DNA of 34,314 nucleotides from Bacteroidaceae bacterium (GCA_024401215.1 JAKSLL010000036.1:1-34314), one strand, 5' to 3'. Shown: positions 23,573 to 33,537, numbered from the stretch's first letter. Notes: generated by a model not told the origin, from the sequence alone. A program made the numbers and translations.

Positions 23573-25579
23573 TCATAAACTCTCACATTCTTTCACCCAC
23601 TCTGCATAGCTTGCATCAGAAGGCATACGCCAGTCTCCTCGAGGGGAGAGTGACACAGAACCAACTTTAGGACCGTCAGGCAGACATGAACGCTTGAACT
23701 GCTGAGTGAAGAAACGTCGGCAGAATGTAGTAAGCCATTTCTTTATAGTCTCCTCATCATATTCGTTAACTTCCATTGCAGACTGCATCTCTGGTGTTTT
23801 AATATATGAAGCGAGCATATTGCTGTTCTCCTTGCGCTGATTGATGAATGCCTGCTGTGCAAGGAAATAGATTTTTGCTGGTCTAAACCCGCAGCGCAGG
23901 AAGTTGTAAAGGAAGAAATCGTGAAGTTCGTATGGTCCCACAAGGTCTTCTGTCTTCTGTTTGATATTGCCATTCTCGTCAGCAGGAATAAGTTCTGGAG
24001 AGATTGGTGTGTCAACAATGTCGAGCAGGGTAGCTTTCGATTCTTCATCCACGCTTGTCAGGGCAACCCAAGAAACAAGATACTTGACGAGTGTCTTAGG
24101 AACAGAAGTGTTGACTCCGTAGTTTGACATGTGGTCGGCATTATAAGTGCACCAACCAAGAGCAAGCTCAGAAACATCACCTGTTCCTACAACAAAACCT
24201 CCAAGCTGGTTTGCTACGTCCATCAATATCTGAGTTCGTTCACGAGCTTGACCGTTCTCGTATGTTACATCGTGTATATTGATGTCATGTTCAATGTCCT
24301 TAAAATGCTGAATACAAGCGTCTTTAATGCTAATTTCCTTGATTGTCACTCCAAGTGATTTCATGAGGTTTATGGCATTATTGTAAGTTCGGTCAGTAGT
24401 GCCAAAACCAGGCATTGTAACTCCTACAATATCTTTGTGTGGACGATTGAGTTTGTCCATAGTCTTCACACAAACGAGAAGTGCAAGTGTCGAGTCAAGC
24501 CCTCCAGAAATACCTAACACGACAGTTTTAGCCCAAGTATGCTCTATACGCTTTGCCAGTCCTTCCACCTGAATGGCAAATATTTCCTCGCATCGGTCAT
24601 CGAGTTCATGACCACCTGGTACGAAAGGATGAGGATTAACCCAACGAGAGAGCTTGAAGTCAGAAGAAGGAGATGTAAGTTGACAGTTGATTTCCACAAC
24701 AGTCTTGTCGATAATATTGCGGACTGATTCACTCCATGTAGTATTTATTCTTCGTTCAGTGCGAAGGCGTTCAATGTCGAGTTCACTGATTATCAGTTGT
24801 TCTTCAACTGCGAATCGCTTGCTCATGGCTATGCACGAACCATTCTCGTAGATTAGAGCATTGCCAGCAAATACTACATCCTGTGTGCTCTCGCCATAGC
24901 CACAACTTGAATATACATATCCGCAGAGACAACGAGCAGATTGCTGACTGATAAGAGAACGCAGATACGCATTCTTGCAAATGAGTTCGTTCGACGCAGA
25001 GAGGTTGAATATGATATCTGCTCCTTTGAGGGCAAGATTTGTTGAAGGAGGATTTGGAGCCCAAAGGTCTTCACAAAGTTCAATGCCGAATTTATATTCA
25101 GATGTTTGGAAGATAATATCTGGGCTTATCGGAACAACCTGCGCACAAAGAAGAGTTGTTGAGGACGAAGGCAGAGTCTTTGATGAAGAAAACCATCGCT
25201 GTTCATAAAATTCCTTATAATTAGGCAGATATGTCTTTGGTACGACACCAAGTATCTTGCCACCTTGCACGACTACAGCGCAGTTCATCAAGAGAGAACC
25301 AACCATTACAGGCATTCCAACAATGGAAATTATCTTTAGCGAACGTGTGAAGTCGAGGAGCTTGTACAGACCCTCTTCACATTGTTCGAGAAGCAACTGC
25401 TGCGAAAAGAGGTCACCGCAAGTATAACCACTTATTGAAAGTTCTGGTAAACAGATAATCTCCACTCCTTTTCCTTCCGCTTGGATGATAAGGTTTTCTA
25501 TTTGTTGAATATTGTATGTGCAATCAGCGACTTTAAGCAGTGGTATTGCTGAAGCAACTTTAACAAAACCGTAATTCAC
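23573..25579 (-). CDS. nadE: Glutamine-dependent NAD+ synthetase
   Basis: Catalyses the last step of NAD+ synthesis, amidating deamido-NAD with ammonia drawn from glutamine. The 668-residue length fits the two-domain form. The N-terminal nitrilase-type glutaminase has its triad: Glu46 in CLPELSISGY, Lys115 in VVPKTYLPNYKEFYE and Cys169 in ELCEDLWAP. The synthetase domain has the ATP P-loop SGGLDST (358-364), GTGDVSELALGW and the STCxPxx-like end region with GPKVGSVSLSPRGDWRMPSD. It is cytoplasmic. It begins 107 bases after the beta-galactosidase gene; a weak 4-bp hairpin is the only structure in that gap. Confidence 0.96.
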   Translation of the reverse strand: MNYGFVKVASAIPLLKVADCTYNIQQIENLIIQAEGKGVEIICLPELSISGYTCGDLFSQQLLLEQCEEGLYKLLDFTRSLKIISIVGMPVMVGSLLMNCAVVVQGGKILGVVPKTYLPNYKEFYEQRWFSSSKTLPSSSTTLLCAQVVPISPDIIFQTSEYKFGIELCEDLWAPNPPSTNLALKGADIIFNLSASNELICKNAYLRSLISQQSARCLCGYVYSSCGYGESTQDVVFAGNALIYENGSCIAMSKRFAVEEQLIISELDIERLRTERRINTTWSESVRNIIDKTVVEINCQLTSPSSDFKLSRWVNPHPFVPGGHELDDRCEEIFAIQVEGLAKRIEHTWAKTVVLGISGGLDSTLALLVCVKTMDKLNRPHKDIVGVTMPGFGTTDRTYNNAINLMKSLGVTIKEISIKDACIQHFKDIEHDINIHDVTYENGQARERTQILMDVANQLGGFVVGTGDVSELALGWCTYNADHMSNYGVNTSVPKTLVKYLVSWVALTSVDEESKATLLDIVDTPISPELIPADENGNIKQKTEDLVGPYELHDFFLYNFLRCGFRPAKIYFLAQQAFINQRKENSNMLASYIKTPEMQSAMEVNEYDEETIKKWLTTFCRRFFTQQFKRSCLPDGPKVGSVSLSPRGDWRMPSDASYAEWVKECESL

Positions 25580-25686
25580 AATAAAAATATTTTATTTGTT
25601 GATAATCTATTTATTACTTATATAAAAGCCTATTGAACAAGGCATAAACATTGCAAATATGACTAAAGCGAATTTATAGAACACTC

Positions 25687-28314
25687 TTAAAGAGATTTAA
25701 CTACTGCTGTTGCGGGTTTAATATCCTTACCGCTTACTGTCACTATAGCATCTCCTTGCTTTCCATTGCTCTGGATGCCAATGACTAATTGACCATGGAA
25801 TGCCTTCATTGTTGGCTTTGTGAATACTTCTAGCGAAGTAGCATCTCCATTGCAAATACCCTTGAAAGAAGCAGCACCGCTCACCTTCACACTTATTTGA
25901 TTGTCAGCATTAGGTACGATGTTACCATCTTTATCCTCTATATTAACTGTTATGAAAGTCATAGATTTGCCATCAGCATTAAGAGGCTTAATTTCCGAAC
26001 CTAAGTCGCCAGAGAGAGAAATGTGGTCAGCTTTTCCAGCTGTTTTAATTATCTCACTTCCAACTTCTTTACCATTGTTATCATATACAATAACTTTAAG
26101 TTCGCCTGGTTCGTATTTAACATTGTTCCAGCGAAGGCGGTAGCGGTCAAGAGCAGGATCGTTTATGTCTGAAATCTTTCCATCCTTGCCTGAACCAGTC
26201 TTGACGGAAGTGTTCTTGGAAATCTTTCCCTGGCTCTTTCCGTTTACGAAAAGTTCTGCAGTAGGGTAGTTTGTATAGCAATAAACAGGAGTGACCTCTC
26301 CTTCACGTCCCTCCCAGTTCCAATGTGGCAGAAGGTGTATTGTCTTCTCTGTTGGATTCCAACGGGAGCGATAGAGATAATATCTGTCCTTTGGAAGACC
26401 AGCAAGGTCGAAGATGCCGAAGTAAGATGAGCGTGAAGGCCAGTATTCATCGTATGGAGTAGGTTCGCCGAGATAGTCGAAGCCTGTCCACACAAACTCT
26501 CCAATAACCCAGTCCTTCTCGTCTTGTAGCAGCCAATCTTCTTCTGGAATGTTTGACCACCAGCAAGCTTCTACATCATAACTTGAGCATTGACCATCGC
26601 TGTACGCATGATTGTCAATACGTTTGACAGGGAACTTATATTCTCCACGAGAAGAAATAGTTGATGCAGTCTCGCTACCAAGCACATAGCCTTGACCAAG
26701 ACCTTCGTACGCTTTTTGATAAAGATGAGTACGATAGTTCATGCCTGGCACATCAGCTACAGCTGCAAAACCTGACTTCATGGCGGCTTCAATCTTATCC
26801 ATACCATTAGTTATAGGACGTGTTGTATCATACTTGCGAACGACATCCTGAAGGTGTCGAAGAATCTTTGGACCGATATTTGTGCTGCCTTGCTCCGGAA
26901 TCTCATTGCCTACGCTCCACATCACAATAGATGGATGAAGACGGTTTGCCTTTACAAGATTCTCTATGTCGCGGTCACTCCATTCTTCAAAGAAACGTGC
27001 ATATCCATTCTTGCATTTCTTATAAATCCACATGTCGAAAGACTCTGCCATGACCATCATACCCAGAGAGTCGCATACTTCCATCTGCATTTGGGATGGC
27101 ATATTATGTGCAGTACGAATAGCATCACATCCCATTGATTTCAGAAGTTCTATCTGGCGAATAAGGGCAGACTTGTTTACTGCTGCTCCAATCATACCGA
27201 GGTCGTGATGTAGACATACGCCCTTGAACTTACGAGTCACGCCATTAAGTTGGAAACCGCCATCTGCTGAACATTTAACAGTTCGGAAACCGACTTTCTT
27301 TGTGAATGAATCAAATACACGTCCCTTCTTTCCATTCTCAATTTGGAATAGTGAGACATGGAGATTATATAAACGAGGATTCTCTGGTGTCCAAGGAGTG
27401 GCATTTGCGATGTTTGCAATACATTTAGCTATGCCATCCTCGCCGACAGTAACTTTCATCTCATTTTTTGAGCCTCTCTCTGTCTCGATAGAGAATTCAA
27501 CACCAAAAAGTTTTGACTTAAGTTCATTAACATTGAATCCTACAACTTCTGCTGTCAATTCAACCTCTGCACCACCATATCTTAAATCAAGAGTGTTTGC
27601 ATTCACGCTCCATTGCTCTATAGCACGTTTCTGAGTTTGAATGAGAGTCACAGGACGATAAAGACCAGCTCCAGGATACCAGCGACTGCTCTCTTCAAGG
27701 TTCTGCAGATGTACGGCGAGGGTGTTATCACTTCCGTCATTTTTAACGAAATTTGTAATATCTACGTTGAAAGTATTGTAACCATACTTCCATTCACCAG
27801 CTACCTTGCCATTCACATACACAACAGGTTCAGCCATTGCGCCATCAAAATTGAGTATTGCTCGAGGACAGTCCTTCTCAACCTTGAAAGTTGTGCGATA
27901 CCAACCCTCGCCAATCCAAGGAAGGGAACCTGAACGACCAGTCTTCTCTGTTGCTTCCTTCTCACCATTCTGCTCAATAGCAACAGTCTGCTTGTCAATC
28001 TCTTTATCGAAAGGACCATATATTGCCCAGTCGTGAGGAACAGATACCGTTTGCCATTTGCTGTCATTGAAGTCATTCTGAGCCTCAAGTGGCACAAAAT
28101 CCAAGTCAGTACCTTTTCCTTTCGAGATTGACAGCTGGAGAGAAGATGTGTCTTCCTTCTTTTTTGCTGCTTTCTCTCGTGCATTTTCTGCTCGAGAGAA
28201 CTTCCATCCTTCATTGAGTACTGTCTCATGTCTTTGAGCATTTGCCATAAAGCAGTTGAATGCCAATCCGACAAGTATTAGGTTACGAGTAATAAAATTG
28301 TTTATCTTTATCAT
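25687..28314 (-). CDS. Secreted GH2 beta-galactosidase-like glycosidase
   Basis: Hydrolyses beta-linked sugars, probably galactosides, in the periplasm. The 875-residue protein has a signal peptide ending near MANAQ (residue 27). GH2 modules follow: sugar-binding jelly roll (about 30-225, with SVPHDW and RWYPGAGLYRPV), an Ig-like domain, then the TIM barrel with the acid/base Glu471 in MWSVGNEIPEQG and the probable nucleophile Glu548 in GSETASTISSRG. C-terminal beta domains include a DUF4982-like module (about 675-770). Residues about 46-75, between the start of the jelly roll and DFNDSKWQTV, are a Lys/Ser-rich insertion not usual in GH2 enzymes. It is 45 bases after the UPF1-like helicase gene. 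Exact substrate is uncertain because GH2 also contains glucuronidases and mannosidases. Confidence 0.9.
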   Translation of the reverse strand: MIKINNFITRNLILVGLAFNCFMANAQRHETVLNEGWKFSRAENAREKAAKKKEDTSSLQLSISKGKGTDLDFVPLEAQNDFNDSKWQTVSVPHDWAIYGPFDKEIDKQTVAIEQNGEKEATEKTGRSGSLPWIGEGWYRTTFKVEKDCPRAILNFDGAMAEPVVYVNGKVAGEWKYGYNTFNVDITNFVKNDGSDNTLAVHLQNLEESSRWYPGAGLYRPVTLIQTQKRAIEQWSVNANTLDLRYGGAEVELTAEVVGFNVNELKSKLFGVEFSIETERGSKNEMKVTVGEDGIAKCIANIANATPWTPENPRLYNLHVSLFQIENGKKGRVFDSFTKKVGFRTVKCSADGGFQLNGVTRKFKGVCLHHDLGMIGAAVNKSALIRQIELLKSMGCDAIRTAHNMPSQMQMEVCDSLGMMVMAESFDMWIYKKCKNGYARFFEEWSDRDIENLVKANRLHPSIVMWSVGNEIPEQGSTNIGPKILRHLQDVVRKYDTTRPITNGMDKIEAAMKSGFAAVADVPGMNYRTHLYQKAYEGLGQGYVLGSETASTISSRGEYKFPVKRIDNHAYSDGQCSSYDVEACWWSNIPEEDWLLQDEKDWVIGEFVWTGFDYLGEPTPYDEYWPSRSSYFGIFDLAGLPKDRYYLYRSRWNPTEKTIHLLPHWNWEGREGEVTPVYCYTNYPTAELFVNGKSQGKISKNTSVKTGSGKDGKISDINDPALDRYRLRWNNVKYEPGELKVIVYDNNGKEVGSEIIKTAGKADHISLSGDLGSEIKPLNADGKSMTFITVNIEDKDGNIVPNADNQISVKVSGAASFKGICNGDATSLEVFTKPTMKAFHGQLVIGIQSNGKQGDAIVTVSGKDIKPATAVVKSL

Positions 28315-28359
28315 CTTATTTATAATTAGTCATTAGTAGTATATGTTATTTCTATTCTT

Positions 28360-30327
28360 CTACTGCTCCTTATCATCATTTATCTCCTCTACATATTTAA
28401 TAAGCTTGCGGTAGAATGGATGATGTTGGAGAGTTTCTTTATTGCCAAAGATGATAAGCTTCATCCTTGCCCTTGTCATTGCCACATTCATCCTTCGCAA
28501 GTCATTCAAGAAGCCTATTTGTCCATTGTCATTGCTACGCACAAGGCTTATCATGACGATGTCTCGCTCTTGTCCTTGAAAACCGTCAACAGTATTCACA
28601 CTTATCATATTAAGGAATAATCGAAATTCTTCTCTTTTTCTTATCTGCTGACGTATGTATTGTGTCTGAACCTTATACGGCGAGATGATACCGACATCAA
28701 GTCTTTCCTCTATAAACCTCTCTTTCCCGATTTTGTCTATGTAATCTTTAAGTGAAGCCAGAACGAGTTCAGCCTCTGCCTTGTTTATTCTTCCGTGATT
28801 CTCTCCTATGAATTGCTCCTTAAAAGAGATTTCTTCTTCTATTTTTTCATCTCCTTCTTTAAGCGTGTGAAGCAGTTCGTCACCATCAATCCACAGCATA
28901 GGATTTTCAAAATCCAATACGGAGCGATTCTTTACACTTGGATGTGATTCTACAGCACCTTTATAAAACCAATCTGAAGAGAACTTCATTATTACATCAT
29001 TCATCCTATACTGCATCTTCAGCAAGGTGACGGCAGAGGGCTGGTTTTCAACAATTCGTTCCATAAGAGTCTTGCCAAGACCTTGTTTTAATGCTTCGTA
29101 GCATTTCACAGTAGGAGGCAATTGCTGATGATCACCAGCTAACACTACTCGTGAGGCACGTCTAATAGCAATCCAGCATGCTGGTTCAAGCGCCTGTGCT
29201 GCCTCGTCAATGAAGAGAGTGGAGAATTTCTGACGAACAAGTATCTTATTTGCTGACCCCACAAGAGTACAAGCAACAACACGCGCTTCGTCAAAAAGCT
29301 GAGCATTGATATTCATCTCTATCTCACTTGCTCGGTCACGGAGTCTCGCAATCTTTTGATGCGTATTTTCTCCTTTCTTGCGATTCTCCTTTATCTGCCT
29401 TATGGTTTTGCGAATGCTCCATAGTTCGGGATAGTCAGGATGACTCTCAAATTTCCTTTCGTAGGTGAAAGAAAGCATCTTGTCGTTCACTCGTGACGGA
29501 TTACCAATTCGTAACACAGGAATGCCATGATCAACGAGTTTCTCACTTATCCAATCGACAGCCATATTGCTCTGTGCGCAAACCATGACTTGAGTCTCTC
29601 TCCTTAAGGTCTCATATATAGCTTCAACAAGTGTTGTCGTCTTTCCTGTACCTGGAGGGCCATGCACCACTTCCACATCTTTTGCCCATAGCACTTCATT
29701 TACTGCTTCTTCCTGAGTCTTGTTCAGCCATGGAAATTGCAAAGGAGTGAAACTTCTCTTCTGAGGCTTAATCTGCCCTGAAAATATATCTCTCAAGTCA
29801 GCCAGACGATTTTTCTTGGCATTGATAACATCATCAAGAGCATGAAACATCGTTTTGTATGATGTCTCATCAAAATACAGCTGGACACCGAGGTTTTCTG
29901 CATTCTGAATATCTATAAGAGATTGTGAAGAGGGTAGTGTAACAACCATCTTATCACCATCCACATAGCTTACAGTTGATGTGAAGTTATAATATTTAAT
30001 GTCGTTCTTGTCTTTTATCTTGTCATCAAGATACTTACTGTCAAAACTGAAGAACTGTACAGGACGGCCATATTCAAAAAGATGTTCAATATCATCATCT
30101 TCTTCGTTTTCTTTTTGAAGAATCTTCTTTGAAATCTCTACAACAAATTGATTCAGAGAATTATAATAACTTCGTCCTGCTTCAACAGGATACCAGCAAA
30201 TGCCACGGCGAATCTTTCTGTTGATTCCCATTCTCTCAGACTGAATACTAAACTCCTCTTTCTCTGAGTCGTACTCTAACTGCAGCAGGCTTCGAAGACG
30301 TTGAAGATATAATGTGCCATTCTCCAT
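28360..30327 (-). CDS. UPF1/IGHMBP2-like superfamily 1B helicase
   Basis: An ATP-dependent nucleic acid helicase of the UPF1/DNA2/SMUBP-2 group. Motifs in the 655 residues: Q-like TQEEAV (204-209), Walker A GPPGTGKTTT (223-232), Ia AQSNMAVD (251-258), II DEAAQALEPA (374-383), III GDHQQLPP (398-405), IV MQYRMN (438-443), V TVDGFQGQERDIVMISLVRSN and VI MNVAMTRAR. An N-terminal domain (about 1-195) includes an acidic patch and a probable OB/stalk region, as in IGHMBP2. No nuclease domain is fused. Homologues are common in Bacteroidota with unclear roles in RNA or DNA processing. It starts 18 bases after the TPR-protein gene, a strong sign of co-expression. Confidence 0.9.
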   Translation of the reverse strand: MENGTLYLQRLRSLLQLEYDSEKEEFSIQSERMGINRKIRRGICWYPVEAGRSYYNSLNQFVVEISKKILQKENEEDDDIEHLFEYGRPVQFFSFDSKYLDDKIKDKNDIKYYNFTSTVSYVDGDKMVVTLPSSQSLIDIQNAENLGVQLYFDETSYKTMFHALDDVINAKKNRLADLRDIFSGQIKPQKRSFTPLQFPWLNKTQEEAVNEVLWAKDVEVVHGPPGTGKTTTLVEAIYETLRRETQVMVCAQSNMAVDWISEKLVDHGIPVLRIGNPSRVNDKMLSFTYERKFESHPDYPELWSIRKTIRQIKENRKKGENTHQKIARLRDRASEIEMNINAQLFDEARVVACTLVGSANKILVRQKFSTLFIDEAAQALEPACWIAIRRASRVVLAGDHQQLPPTVKCYEALKQGLGKTLMERIVENQPSAVTLLKMQYRMNDVIMKFSSDWFYKGAVESHPSVKNRSVLDFENPMLWIDGDELLHTLKEGDEKIEEEISFKEQFIGENHGRINKAEAELVLASLKDYIDKIGKERFIEERLDVGIISPYKVQTQYIRQQIRKREEFRLFLNMISVNTVDGFQGQERDIVMISLVRSNDNGQIGFLNDLRRMNVAMTRARMKLIIFGNKETLQHHPFYRKLIKYVEEINDDKEQ

Positions 30328-30345
30328 AGGGTTGATGGTGTTCTT

Positions 30346-32541
30346 TTATATTAAGAAAAGTGAATCAATGAAAAGTATCAATGTGTTGCTATCAATAATT
30401 CCAAATTCGTTCAAAAGTTTAAAGTCTGATTCTATCTTATCGAATTCCTCTCCATTTTTCACTAAATCTGAAAGTGTGACATGGGCATCTTTGAGATTGC
30501 CTTTAATGAATTGCAGATAACTGCTTAACAATAAAGCAGCATTCACCTTCATATTATCTTGAATCATGTCATTGACCATGTTCTCAGCTTTTTCAAACTG
30601 TTTGTCAAGTATCAAATACCATGCCAAGTCTTCTTTGGCAGTCTTATAGCCTTCGTCAAGATACACAACCTTATATGCAATCTTTATTGCTTCGTCAATA
30701 TTTCTGACATTATAATATGATGTGTATAAGTTAGTGAGATATTTGAGATTATCAGCGTCATAATCAAGAAGCTCACGGTAAACATCTATAACCTCATCAA
30801 ATCTTGACATTGAGAAAAGAGTAGCAGCCATGTGACGCAGAGTCCACTTAGAATTTGGCTTCAAAGCGTTAGCAATCTTGTATGACTCCATAGCTTCATA
30901 ATCTCTTCCTATCTTCTGCTGGCAAAAACCTATTCTCTGCCAGAGGCTCGCAAACTTCTCATCGATATCATTCTTTGGCAACAGTTCAAAAAGTTCCAGT
31001 GCCCCGCTGTAATACTCTTTCCTCATTAAGAACTCTGCATACTGGTTAAGATACTCATAACTATCTATCAGCAGGTCTTTGAACAGCGAGTTTGATAGAG
31101 GTGAAATAGTTTTTCCCTTCATCTTCTCAAACGGATTCTCAAACTGATGCCTGAAAGGGTAGCAGTAGTAAAATCGGTATAAGTCATTGATATACTGCCT
31201 TCTGATGATCGATGGTTTATCACCATCACATAATGGTGATGACATGAGATCATTTATGTTTTCACCATTCAACTCCTCTGATAGCTGTGATTCAACAAAA
31301 TTTTCAGCCATTCCGCCAAGGTCTTTGAATAAGAAACACAGAGAGAATTTGTCACTATTGCAGAACTGACCATTAGAGAACATAAGCAATACCATGTTTT
31401 TAACATTGCTATTCTTTATTTTCTCCATTTCCGGTAATGTAAAGGGGCTGTCAATATTAAAACGGTAAAACCAATGCGGTATTTGCTGAAAGAATGAAAA
31501 ACCTTTCATTGAACAGAATGTAGAGAAGTACACATCTGCTCCGTCAAGCTGCATTTCTGTTATCTCACGAATTTTGCTGTTAAACTGCGCATCATCCATC
31601 CATTCAGGATTCTCATCGTTCTTTGTGAAATCATTGATGTTGAATCCCTTCTTACTCATCTTACTGAGCCTTCCGTTCATCAAAGATGGGAAAATGTCTT
31701 GTTGCATTTTAGTTGATATGCTGTCTGTCATACAAGAAATCTGCAACTGCATCATCACAGAATACATGTCATGAACAAACTGCGAAGTAAGGCAGAATTC
31801 TTTTAGCCTTTCAACCAGCTCCTCACCTTTATCTAATTTGTCATGATAAAGATAGAGAATTATAACAATTCCCACAAGAGCCCTTTGAGCAATCTGTGCG
31901 TCATCAATAAGATAAGAGTCAAGCAGAAAAAGTATTTTCTTCCGGTCTAAATACTCAAGTACAGACAATATTACTGCACTGACAAATAAAGACTTGTCAT
32001 CAGAGTGTATGTCATCGGAGAACATGAAATTGTTTGCTGTATCAACATCGCTGTTCTTCCACATCGAACTTGTCCAAGTCCAGTAAAAGAGATTCAAAAG
32101 CGCGCTCTCATGTTCCTCTTTCAGATTATTCAAATTGTAGTCTTGAATAGACTGACGCATGTCAGTATTTTTCAGTTCCACAAACTTAGACGAAATATCA
32201 TTGAGCTTTTCTACTATGCCATTAAAACTATAATATTCGCCAATAATCTTTCTGTATTTTGAATATCTCTCTGAATCTCTATTTTTTACTCTGTCAAGTT
32301 GGTCAAGTTTAGTAACAACATTGATAAGCCTGTTACAAATCTTATTTCTAATCTTTACAGATTCAGGATCTTTAATTCCATTCAGAGAGAATGACAGCAT
32401 CTGCTGGTATGTAGTCCAGACAGATTCCATCTCATCAATCAGCTCCCAGTTCCCAGCAACATCTACTTCTTTCCTTAACTCAGGGAATACTGATTTAAGT
32501 TCTTTATTATTTAATTTCTGTCGAATAGATTCGTAATCCAT
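30346..32541 (-). CDS. Large TPR-repeat protein, helicase partner candidate
   Basis: A cytoplasmic, mainly helical protein without a recognised enzymatic domain. I use the ATG at 32541 (731 residues); an upstream in-frame ATG at 32580 would overlap the lipoprotein gene by 31 bases. The C-terminal third carries classic TPR units: YSGALELFELLP; ASLWQRIGFCQQKIGRDYEAMESYKIANALKPNSKW; LRHMAATLFSMSRFDEVIDVYRELL. The N-terminal two thirds are rich in Asp, Lys and Leu helices with unknown fold. The helicase starts 18 bases after its stop, and the lipoprotein gene ends 8 bases before its start. TPR units usually bind partner proteins; the helicase is the obvious candidate. Confidence 0.75.
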   Translation of the reverse strand: MDYESIRQKLNNKELKSVFPELRKEVDVAGNWELIDEMESVWTTYQQMLSFSLNGIKDPESVKIRNKICNRLINVVTKLDQLDRVKNRDSERYSKYRKIIGEYYSFNGIVEKLNDISSKFVELKNTDMRQSIQDYNLNNLKEEHESALLNLFYWTWTSSMWKNSDVDTANNFMFSDDIHSDDKSLFVSAVILSVLEYLDRKKILFLLDSYLIDDAQIAQRALVGIVIILYLYHDKLDKGEELVERLKEFCLTSQFVHDMYSVMMQLQISCMTDSISTKMQQDIFPSLMNGRLSKMSKKGFNINDFTKNDENPEWMDDAQFNSKIREITEMQLDGADVYFSTFCSMKGFSFFQQIPHWFYRFNIDSPFTLPEMEKIKNSNVKNMVLLMFSNGQFCNSDKFSLCFLFKDLGGMAENFVESQLSEELNGENINDLMSSPLCDGDKPSIIRRQYINDLYRFYYCYPFRHQFENPFEKMKGKTISPLSNSLFKDLLIDSYEYLNQYAEFLMRKEYYSGALELFELLPKNDIDEKFASLWQRIGFCQQKIGRDYEAMESYKIANALKPNSKWTLRHMAATLFSMSRFDEVIDVYRELLDYDADNLKYLTNLYTSYYNVRNIDEAIKIAYKVVYLDEGYKTAKEDLAWYLILDKQFEKAENMVNDMIQDNMKVNAALLLSSYLQFIKGNLKDAHVTLSDLVKNGEEFDKIESDFKLLNEFGIIDSNTLILFIDSLFLI

Positions 32542-32549
32542 ATCTATAA

Positions 32550-33446
32550 TTATTTTATAAGACCTCTTCCTTCTGCCCATTTTTTCACCACACCCTTCAA
32601 TGAATCAGAAGGCATAGCAGACGGTTTGAGAGGTGAGAAAGTGAATAGTGTGTCTGGTACAAAGAGTATGTTCTCTTTAGGAAAGAAACCAAGAATATTG
32701 AGCGTGGTGTCGTTATTCAATTCATCTACGGCTAAGTCATAAACCTTAGACAGCTTTTGTATTTCTTTCTTTTTCTTAATTGTTGAATCATTGAATACGA
32801 CGCACATCATATTTGCAAGTCTAAGATTTGTAGAGTTTACAACTCTTTTTCCACCTCTTGCTACTGCTTCGCTTGCAAATGGCTCTGGAAGAACAGCTCC
32901 ATCATACTGATTCTGATCAACCATCATTGTACGCAGCTTGATTTTATTTATCTGCGGAGTATTCAAATCCAGTGGTTTGAGTTTTGCATACTCCAGCAGC
33001 TTGTCGCAGAATAAATCCTCTGCAGAGTTTCTTGTAGAACCGATTATCTTATCTTTTATGCTTTCAACCTTCAAGATTCGTGCATTCTGGGCTGTCACAA
33101 GCCACATCTTCATATCTGCACCCATAACAATCCTCACAGAGTCACCTTCACCTTTCCACACACATGCTTTTACCAAGTCACTCACGATGCCATCAATGTG
33201 CCCTTTCTTAAATGCGGTATCCGCATCCATTGCAGCATCAAAAGTCACAAGCTTTACATTCATCCCAAGCGAATCAAACAAACCTGTCGAATCAGCATAA
33301 TAGAAGGGTAGGCACTCCATAGTGGGAAGCACCCCAAGCTTGATTGCCGTTGAGTCGCTGTCATCATCAACAATGTCACTATTGCCGCATGCTCCAAGCA
33401 TGCTCATCATCACCAACGAGTAAAGGAAATATAGTAATTTTCTCAT
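32550..33446 (-). CDS. Substrate-binding lipoprotein, NMT1/SsuA-like, no permease nearby
   Basis: A 298-residue periplasmic binding protein of the type that serves ABC importers for thiamine precursors, sulfonates or nitrate. Starting at the ATG at 33446 gives a clean lipoprotein signal (MRKLLYFLYSLVMMSMLGAC, acylated Cys20); the ATG at 33473 would add nine residues before it. The domain shows the fold's order: IKLGVLPTMECLPFYYADSTGLFDSLGM..VKLVTF, GHIDGIVSDL, KDKIIGSTRNSAEDL and a late YDGAVLPEPFASEA. No ABC permease or ATPase gene is adjacent; it is followed 8 bases later by the TPR-helicase pair. Its ligand cannot be inferred. Confidence 0.8.
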   Translation of the reverse strand: MRKLLYFLYSLVMMSMLGACGNSDIVDDDSDSTAIKLGVLPTMECLPFYYADSTGLFDSLGMNVKLVTFDAAMDADTAFKKGHIDGIVSDLVKACVWKGEGDSVRIVMGADMKMWLVTAQNARILKVESIKDKIIGSTRNSAEDLFCDKLLEYAKLKPLDLNTPQINKIKLRTMMVDQNQYDGAVLPEPFASEAVARGGKRVVNSTNLRLANMMCVVFNDSTIKKKKEIQKLSKVYDLAVDELNNDTTLNILGFFPKENILFVPDTLFTFSPLKPSAMPSDSLKGVVKKWAEGRGLIK

Positions 33447-33481
33447 TAAAAGTAACTTGTCACAAAATCTCAATTATCTTT

Positions 33482-33524
33482 AAAAGCAAAAAGGACAATG
33501 CGCAATTATCACTGCACATTGTCC
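33482..33524 (-). terminator. Intrinsic terminator after pgk
   Basis: On the minus strand GGACAATG (33524-33517) pairs with CATTGTCC (33500-33493), with GC pairs extending the stem inward, followed by TTTTTGCTTTTA. It begins 13 bases after the pgk stop codon and separates pgk from the lipoprotein operon. Confidence 0.92.
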
Positions 33525-33537
33525 ATTATATTAAATA

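Noticed and set aside
28360-32541. Anti-phage defence pair (helicase plus TPR protein)
   Set aside because: No nuclease, integrase, toxin or other defence gene is near, and the helicase type is common in the core genome of Bacteroidota; kept only as an uncharacterised pair.
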